Below are positions 8,601-10,915 of a DNA stretch of 10,915 bases, one piece after another. The translations under genes were made by a program, and so were the position numbers. Within the stretch, counting starts at the first letter, position 1, and every line of letters starts with the position of its first letter. The notes under the pieces were generated by a model. The model did not search any database. It saw nothing but the letters and a program-made list of their open reading frames with translations, and had not been told where the DNA came from. The stretch is from Planctomycetota bacterium (lineage in GTDB: Bacteria > Planctomycetota > Planctomycetia > Pirellulales > Pirellulaceae): the NCBI GenBank assembly GCA_029259935.1, contig JAJDEH010000378.1:1-10915 (forward strand), in the 5' to 3' direction.

Positions 8601-9542
8601 TTTTCCGATGGCACGCCCAATGTCGACCGCCTGCATTACCTCAAGAACGTCAAACGACTTGGAATTCGAGGGCGCGTTGTTAGCGTCGATCGCCAGCGTG
8701 GCTTGTCTCTGATCGAAGCAGAGAAGCGTCCAGCAAACGCCGTCGCCATCGAACTCTCGCCTAAAAGCATCGAGCCCGGTTCGAAGGTTTTTTCGATCGG
8801 CAATTCGATGTCCGCGGAAGGGCGATGGGTCTACACGTCAGCCACGGTGACAGCCGTCCATCCTAAAAGAGTCAATTCGGCCACCGCCGAACCGGGCTAC
8901 CATGCTGTCGAGACCGAGTACGCAATCAAGTCGGATGACAATAGCGGCGCCCCGCTCATGAACGATAAAGGCCAACTGGTCGCGATCTTGCAAACGACGA
9001 CTCCCAAAGAAGGTCTTTTGGCTTACTCCAACGTGAGCGCAGTTAAAGAGTTTCTGTCCAGCCCATTGCACATGCCTCCACGACGAGTCGAAGACACCCT
9101 GGACCATGCAGAACTTGCCTACAAGAAGCTCGAATCGGGCGCGCTGCAAGTCGACATCGATCTACAGGACGATGAAAGCCAGTCGGTTTTCATCAGCAAC
9201 GAAATTGAATACCACGAACAAGCAGAATTCCGCAGAGTCTGGTCGCCTGCCCTTGCCTACGACCACCCGCCGAAGAACGACACGGTGCGGAACTTGCTGG
9301 CCCAAAACTCGCGCACGAAGATGGGAGCCTGGACAGTCCAGCAGGCCAAGCAGCACGAATACTCGATCTCCTATGTTGTTAAGATGGACGCCGCGGCGCA
9401 TCCCGAAACAGTCAAGAGCATTATGAACTATGTCGCGAATATTGCTTCCATGGCGAGAAAAGACCTAGCTTCGATGCTCGAAAACGAGGGGATTACCAGC
9501 GAAAACTTGGAAGAAGCTGACCGCGCGTCGCCTGGGCAGTGA
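5688..9542 (+). CDS. Zinc-ribbon Ser/Thr kinase fused to tandem trypsin-like protease modules
   Basis: This 1284-residue membrane signalling protein has this order. A zinc ribbon uses Cys5/Cys8 and Cys25/Cys28. A Hanks-type kinase spans about 72-332, with glycine loop GTGGFG at 80-85, Lys102, Glu121, HRD at 194-196, Asn201, DFG at 214-216 and SPE at 238-240; all catalytic residues are present. One membrane helix at about 377-400 follows positive residues, so the kinase should be cytoplasmic and the rest outside. A PEGA-like beta domain covers about 401-487. Protease domain 1 (S1/Trypsin_2 type, about 522-730) has His560, Asp608 and Ser688 in GDSGGP. An unrecognised alpha/beta domain follows at about 741-864. 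Protease domain 2 (about 919-1126) has His957, Gly1005 where Asp is expected, and Ser1086 in DDNSGAP. A second copy of the alpha/beta domain is at about 1136-1261. ATG 5688 is chosen because GGA sits 6 bases upstream and the zinc ribbon follows at once; GTG 5613 and ATG 5682 are in-frame alternatives. Kinase and protease families are secure; the coupling of the two activities is inference. Confidence 0.95.
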   Translation: MSKSCPHCGQPIETEEQDRTVGVRCSSCNKLCDFASTVAVVSENQDSKVDETANWTTNRADPIAANPRQIDRYRIDRLLGTGGFGRVYLAYDSSLERSVAVKVPHPELVSRQENADVYLAEARTVAILDHPNIVPVHDVGGTEDFSCYIVSKYVDGTNLATTIRKQQLSIVEAVELVATIADALHYAHTRGVVHRDVKPGNILIDAKGKPFIADFGLALRDHDIGTGPHYAGTPAYMSPEQARGEGNRVDGRSDIYSIGAVLYELLTGRRVHLGATKHEILEHLASREPKPPRQIDDTIPKELERICLKSLSKRASERYTTAKDLAEDLRLFLHEQTDGLGSQTTAEGAAALGGTERTRDSEQTPPAGWQFKSRKPIVGTAVLGMALSVFFALWAGGIIFDVEPKNGMLVVKVSDGGSATSVQGKTVTVRNVETSEMHAIPLDTPALRIPLLPGEYEFLVNAESEFQAKPDRFLIASGKEREVEVWREPASGRTPTSSAIQGRSEPEESTAGHEEALGTDIYRKSLNSTVWILAKSAGATVSGTGVLIDKDRKLIVTNFHVVGDSRAVVIFFPEFNDDTLVVDRRHYLKNVRLLGRRGAVLFTDQRRDLALIQLENLPENAEALEMADDSAKPGSRVHSIGNPGSTEALWVYTSGTVRAVYQKKFRTGAGEHEFKVVETQSPINSGDSGGPVINSQGKLIAISQAILPKARLVSYSVDVTELKEFMDRPLKSRPLPTADILAQAELQYTEHEKGHLQVDFSLGKEETQTVWISNDIEFFQRADVRRIWSLAVATKEAPKIETMLKLLNQNSRTKVGGWTLQKSDPDEYLLLYVVKIDALASPRVVKSTMDYVAKLAGLMKKDLATSPELSPNATDSADVQKLLASPRNSAPPRAEDFLDRAELEYEDVDAFPVEVPNYLGALNSTVWMIAKKEDGATTSGAGVLVDLERKLVITNLHVVSNSGNVVIFFPEFSDGTPNVDRLHYLKNVKRLGIRGRVVSVDRQRGLSLIEAEKRPANAVAIELSPKSIEPGSKVFSIGNSMSAEGRWVYTSATVTAVHPKRVNSATAEPGYHAVETEYAIKSDDNSGAPLMNDKGQLVAILQTTTPKEGLLAYSNVSAVKEFLSSPLHMPPRRVEDTLDHAELAYKKLESGALQVDIDLQDDESQSVFISNEIEYHEQAEFRRVWSPALAYDHPPKNDTVRNLLAQNSRTKMGAWTVQQAKQHEYSISYVVKMDAAAHPETVKSIMNYVANIASMARKDLASMLENEGITSENLEEADRASPGQ
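7251..8279 (+). repeat. Intragenic repeat unit 1: active-looking protease plus C-domain
   Basis: This is the first copy of a roughly 343-residue module inside the kinase-protease gene. It starts at YRKSLNSTVW and ends near MKKDLA. The triad codons are CAT 7365 (His), GAT 7509 (Asp) and AGT 7749 (Ser). Clear correspondences with unit 2 include LNSTVW, VVIFFPEF, HYLKNV, WVYTS, QNSRTK, YVVK and YVA. DNA similarity is also visible, for example around 7389-7412 against 8580-8603, with mostly silent differences. Confidence 0.9.
8337..8438 (+). repeat. Stray third copy of the module linker
   Basis: The peptide SPRNSAPPRAEDFLDRAELE (start of this segment) aligns with the linker that joins protease 2 to its C-domain (SSPLHMPPRRVEDTLDHAEL). 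A more divergent copy joins protease 1 to its C-domain (PLPTADILAQAELQYTEHEK). Here the linker is followed directly by protease 2 rather than by a C-domain. This looks like the scar of a lost module or an unequal exchange. The similarity is seen directly; the history is inferred. Confidence 0.65.
8439..9470 (+). repeat. Intragenic repeat unit 2: degenerate protease plus C-domain
   Basis: This is the second copy of the module, about 344 residues. The His codon is kept (CAT 8556). The position matching the catalytic Asp is GGC 8700 (Gly). The serine region reads KSDDNSGAP instead of NSGDSGGP, with one extra residue before Ser (AGC 8943) and Gly to Ala after it. The fold-defining segments and the C-domain are otherwise well conserved, so it looks retained for a non-catalytic role. 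Confidence 0.88.
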
Positions 9543-9590
9543 ATCCTAACTCCGCCCGAGAGGCCGCCCTCGATAGATATCAAACTAAGT

Positions 9591-9638
9591 AGAATGTCCC
9601 CTTTCTCTGCCCCGCCAATAAATCAGAATATCCCCTTT
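9591..9638. repeat. Two copies of AGAATRTCCCCTTT, 34 bases apart
   Basis: AGAATGTCCCCTTT (9591-9604) and AGAATATCCCCTTT (9625-9638) differ at one base. Similarity continues loosely for about six bases (CTCTGC against TCATGC). Read on the other strand they give AAAGGGGAYATTCT. I recall similar GGGGACATTCT words as dispersed intergenic repeats in planctomycete and other genomes, sometimes near REP-associated Y1 transposases. No transposase is present here, so that link is only an impression. Confidence 0.45.
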
Positions 9639-9662
9639 TCATGCTCTCGTGAAAAGTCTATT

Positions 9663-9803
9663 TCACTTTTCGTCGACGATCGGAATCTCGATGCGGGCTG
9701 GTGCAACGGGAGCCAGTTTCCATTTGGGAAGACTGAGCGTGATTTTTGCCGTGCCTACGCCTACGCTATTGGGGACCCGCACGGGGCCGTGAAACAAGCA
9801 TCC
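9663..9803 (-). pseudogene. C-terminal fragment of an unknown planctomycete-type protein
   Basis: The minus strand has a 46-codon frame ending in a stop at 9665-9663. It includes VPNSVGVGTAKITLSLPKW followed by APVAPARIEIPIVDEK. This beta-strand-rich pattern resembles the C-terminal end of secreted planctomycete hypothetical proteins that carry a VPxGxGxGxAKVTLSFPxWK motif, as I recall them. The frame is closed upstream by a stop at 9806-9804 and has no start codon, so it is a fragment rather than a gene. It could also be chance; the match is from memory. Confidence 0.35.
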
Positions 9804-9855
9804 TCATTCTTTTTGATCGCAACACGATTGCATAACGTAGAAGCCAGGCGGAATT

Positions 9856-10278
9856 ATGGGCAACTCAGCGTCGGTAGACGGCAACTTCTTTAATGCGTGG
9901 GAAGATGCTATTTCCTCCATTGAGGTGTATCGCGAGGAAGCGAAGAAACATACGAAGAAGAAAAAAAGTCCTTCTTCAGTTGACTTTGTGTTGTTCCTCA
10001 AGGAACTGCAACTGGAACTATCCAAGGAACCGTGTTTTAAGGAGCTGGTGCCAGTTAGTGGCCATGGGCGTCTGCGGATCTTGAACGCAAAGCAGAAGAA
10101 CGAGCAGCTGGCCCCTAGAGTTGAAATCAGCGCATGTGGCTCCCGCGATTTGCGCATAGAATTGTATTCTTATCACATCGAAGGTGTTGTCCGGATCCAT
10201 CAAGAATCCTTGGAATGTTCATGTAGCGAGGGAACTAAGTTTTGCATCGAACTTATTCGACGAATGATGGCCATCTGA
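9856..10278 (+). CDS. Hypothetical protein, 140 residues
   Basis: I do not recognise this family. The ATG is preceded by a purine-rich AGGCGGA at 9846-9852, a plausible ribosome site. The protein starts MGNSASVDGNFFNAWEDAIS, continues with a charged helical segment containing KKHTKKKK (about 30-37), and then alternates strand- and helix-like patterns to the end (VEISACGSRDLRIELYSY, then ESLECSCSEGTKFCIELIRR). There is no signal peptide or membrane segment, so it should be cytoplasmic. Five cysteines are present; the CSC pair near 121-123 is not a clear metal site. Size and composition fit small accessory proteins such as immunity proteins. The SMI1/KNR4-like fragment right after it makes that reading attractive but unproven. 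Composition looks more A+T- and Lys-rich than the kinase gene. Confidence 0.5.
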   Translation: MGNSASVDGNFFNAWEDAISSIEVYREEAKKHTKKKKSPSSVDFVLFLKELQLELSKEPCFKELVPVSGHGRLRILNAKQKNEQLAPRVEISACGSRDLRIELYSYHIEGVVRIHQESLECSCSEGTKFCIELIRRMMAI

Positions 10279-10286
10279 GGTGGTGA

Positions 10287-10595
10287 GATCCCGCCACTGC
10301 GATAGCCCACGACTGGTGGACTCCTGAAGAGCGGAATTTAACCGACCAGGTCGCTGAGAGTGACGTTTCCCCCGCGACGATCGGCATTGGCGAATTTCGC
10401 GAAATTCACGATAGATGCGCGGGCAAGAACTTGATTCCATTCGCCCGTGACCACGATAATGCTGGCATTTTCTGTATTGACCAGTTCAAACAAGAGCAGA
10501 TTGTGCACTGGCCTTATTCAGCAAGCGATGCTTGGGATCGAAGCGGTTTGTGCTCTTGGAAGAGCGAAGCGAAGACAGGGGCACGCGGCCGTTAA
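10287..10595 (+). pseudogene. Start-less SMI1/KNR4 (SUKH)-like fragment
   Basis: A plus-strand frame runs 102 codons from just after a TGA at 10284-10286 to a TAA at 10593-10595. It has no ATG or GTG; the only possible start is TTG 10431. Its centre reads LIPFARDHDNAGIFCIDQ (10431-10484) and is followed by VHWPY. This matches the SMI1/KNR4 (PF09346, SUKH superfamily) core pattern, hydrophobic-PFA-x-DG-G-x-x-CxD followed by a tryptophan strand. The N-terminal YxxFL-YNGG part is not visible and the C-terminus ends early, so it is probably a truncated relic. SUKH proteins are commonly immunity proteins of polymorphic toxin systems. The motif is seen directly; family assignment by eye is moderately sure. 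Confidence 0.45.
10392..10407. repeat. Perfect 16-bp palindrome
   Basis: GAATTTCGCGAAATTC equals its own reverse complement over all 16 bases. It lies inside the SMI1/KNR4-like fragment, where it encodes EFREI. Fewer than one such palindrome is expected by chance in a window of this length. It could be a protein-binding site or a mobile-element end; nothing nearby decides this. Confidence 0.5.
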
Positions 10596-10800
10596 CCTTT
10601 TTATGCGGCACATAGGGTGGTCCAACAGCGGCGCCAAAAATAGTGGATTCGTTGGTCTCACAATACGCAAACTTTCAGATGAGGAACTCCTCGTCGGTTT
10701 TCGGTCGGCGTCGTTTCATAAAGACTTCAAGGGGTATCTATCAAGCAACGAATCTCAATCAACAGCAGTGCAAGCGAGTGAAATCTCACCGTGGACGTGT
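10596..10800. other. No recognisable gene
   Basis: The plus-strand frame through 10603 (MRHIGWSNSGAKNS...) and the overlapping frame at 10643 are open, but neither has a ribosome site or a family-like pattern. Their C-termini run across the better-looking minus-strand gene tail. I see no RNA gene or repeat here. Confidence 0.4.
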
Positions 10801-10915
10801 TTATGCTGCAATTTTTTCTGTAGTTTGGCCGTGCGGGGCGTAAGGTCGTAGGTTCGCGGGGTAGGAATCTTTCAGATGGGCGGCGAAGGTCGCGTCCCAG
10901 GTGTTGCTGAGTAGG
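10801..10915 (-). CDS. C-terminal end of an unidentified gene running off the right edge
   Basis: The minus strand is open from the window edge to a TAA at 10803-10801. It gives 37 residues including LLSNTWDATFAAHLKDSYP and then LRPYAPHG. Composition is protein-like, with regular hydrophobic spacing and third positions rich in C/G where the frame is strongest, unlike the competing plus-strand frames. The family cannot be named from this tail. It would be convergent with the plus-strand fragments to its left. Confidence 0.4.
   Translation of the reverse strand, partial: LLSNTWDATFAAHLKDSYPANLRPYAPHGQTTEKIAA

Larger units (their letters stand above)
9543..9855. other. Low-density region with repeats and gene remnant
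   Basis: This 313-base stretch follows the kinase stop. It holds an imperfect GC-rich hairpin (9558-9573, CGAG-A-GG/CC-CTCG, no T-run, weak as a terminator), a pair of AGAATRTCCCCTTT repeats, a short inverted repeat (GAAAAGT 9651-9657 / ACTTTTC 9665-9671), and a minus-strand gene-tail-like frame. Plus-strand frames here have no protein-like features I would defend. Confidence 0.5.

Noticed and set aside
9558..9573. Hairpin after the kinase stop as a rho-independent terminator
   Set aside because: The stem has a bulge and only six pairs, and no T-run follows; too weak to list as a terminator.
9594..9893. Plus-strand 99-residue frame with a C-terminal part (ERDFCRAYAYAIGDPHGAV) that looked like a toxin fragment
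   Set aside because: It overlaps the ATG and ribosome site of the 9856 ORF. It is antisense to a more family-like minus-strand tail, begins inside the repeat pair, and no toxin motif could be defended.
10447..10851. Plus-strand 134-residue frame
   Set aside because: It conflicts with the SMI1/KNR4-like frame on its left half and with the minus-strand gene tail on its right half. It has no ribosome site and a composition unlike a folded protein.
1..10915. CRISPR array, tRNA, rRNA or insertion sequence with transposase
   Set aside because: No regularly spaced repeats, cloverleaf or rRNA-like segments, and no transposase-like protein were seen on either strand.

Overview
The window looks like a chromosomal segment from a planctomycete (Planctomycetota, probably Pirellulales-like). 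The main reason is a tail-to-head pair on the minus strand: a DUF1549/DUF1553 protein with two cytochrome-type CXXCH motifs, and a Tat-exported DUF1501 protein. This pair is a hallmark of that phylum. The large plus-strand Ser/Thr kinase with a transmembrane segment and an exported sensor region is also typical of the group. Base composition is moderate, and Shine-Dalgarno sequences are mostly weak or absent.

Layout: (1) positions 80-5103, minus strand: the DUF1549/DUF1553 gene is upstream and its stop sits 5 bases before the preferred ATG of the DUF1501 gene. They are almost certainly co-transcribed and translationally coupled. A perfect 8-bp stem hairpin lies just past the DUF1501 stop. (2) 5104-5687: a divergent intergenic region with a TATAAT-containing promoter candidate for the minus-strand operon and a 12-bp palindrome resembling a LacI/PurR-family operator. 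(3) 5688-9542, plus strand: a 1284-residue protein, the most unusual object in the window. In order it has an N-terminal zinc ribbon, an intact Ser/Thr kinase, one membrane segment, a PEGA-like beta domain, and then a roughly 340-residue module present twice. Each module is a trypsin-like protease domain followed by an uncharacterised alpha/beta domain. The first protease copy keeps His-Asp-Ser. The second has lost the catalytic Asp (to Gly) and has a disturbed GDSGGP loop, so it looks like a pseudoprotease. A stray third copy of the inter-domain linker sits between the modules. (4) 9543-10915: a low-density region of short or broken pieces. It holds a paired AGAATRTCCCCTTT repeat, a minus-strand gene tail, a 140-residue unknown ORF, a start-less fragment with an SMI1/KNR4 (SUKH)-like core, a 16-bp perfect palindrome, and the C-terminal end of another minus-strand gene running off the right edge.

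Functional reading: the minus-strand pair belongs to the exported planctomycete DUF1501/PSD1 set, whose substrate is unknown. The plus-strand protein is best read as a membrane signalling protein. Its cytoplasmic kinase is physically joined to an extracytoplasmic active protease / inactive protease pair, which suggests that proteolysis or peptide binding outside the membrane is coupled to phosphorylation inside. The right-hand region looks like a decayed accessory zone, possibly an orphan immunity cluster. All functional statements rest on motifs read by eye; no database search was possible.
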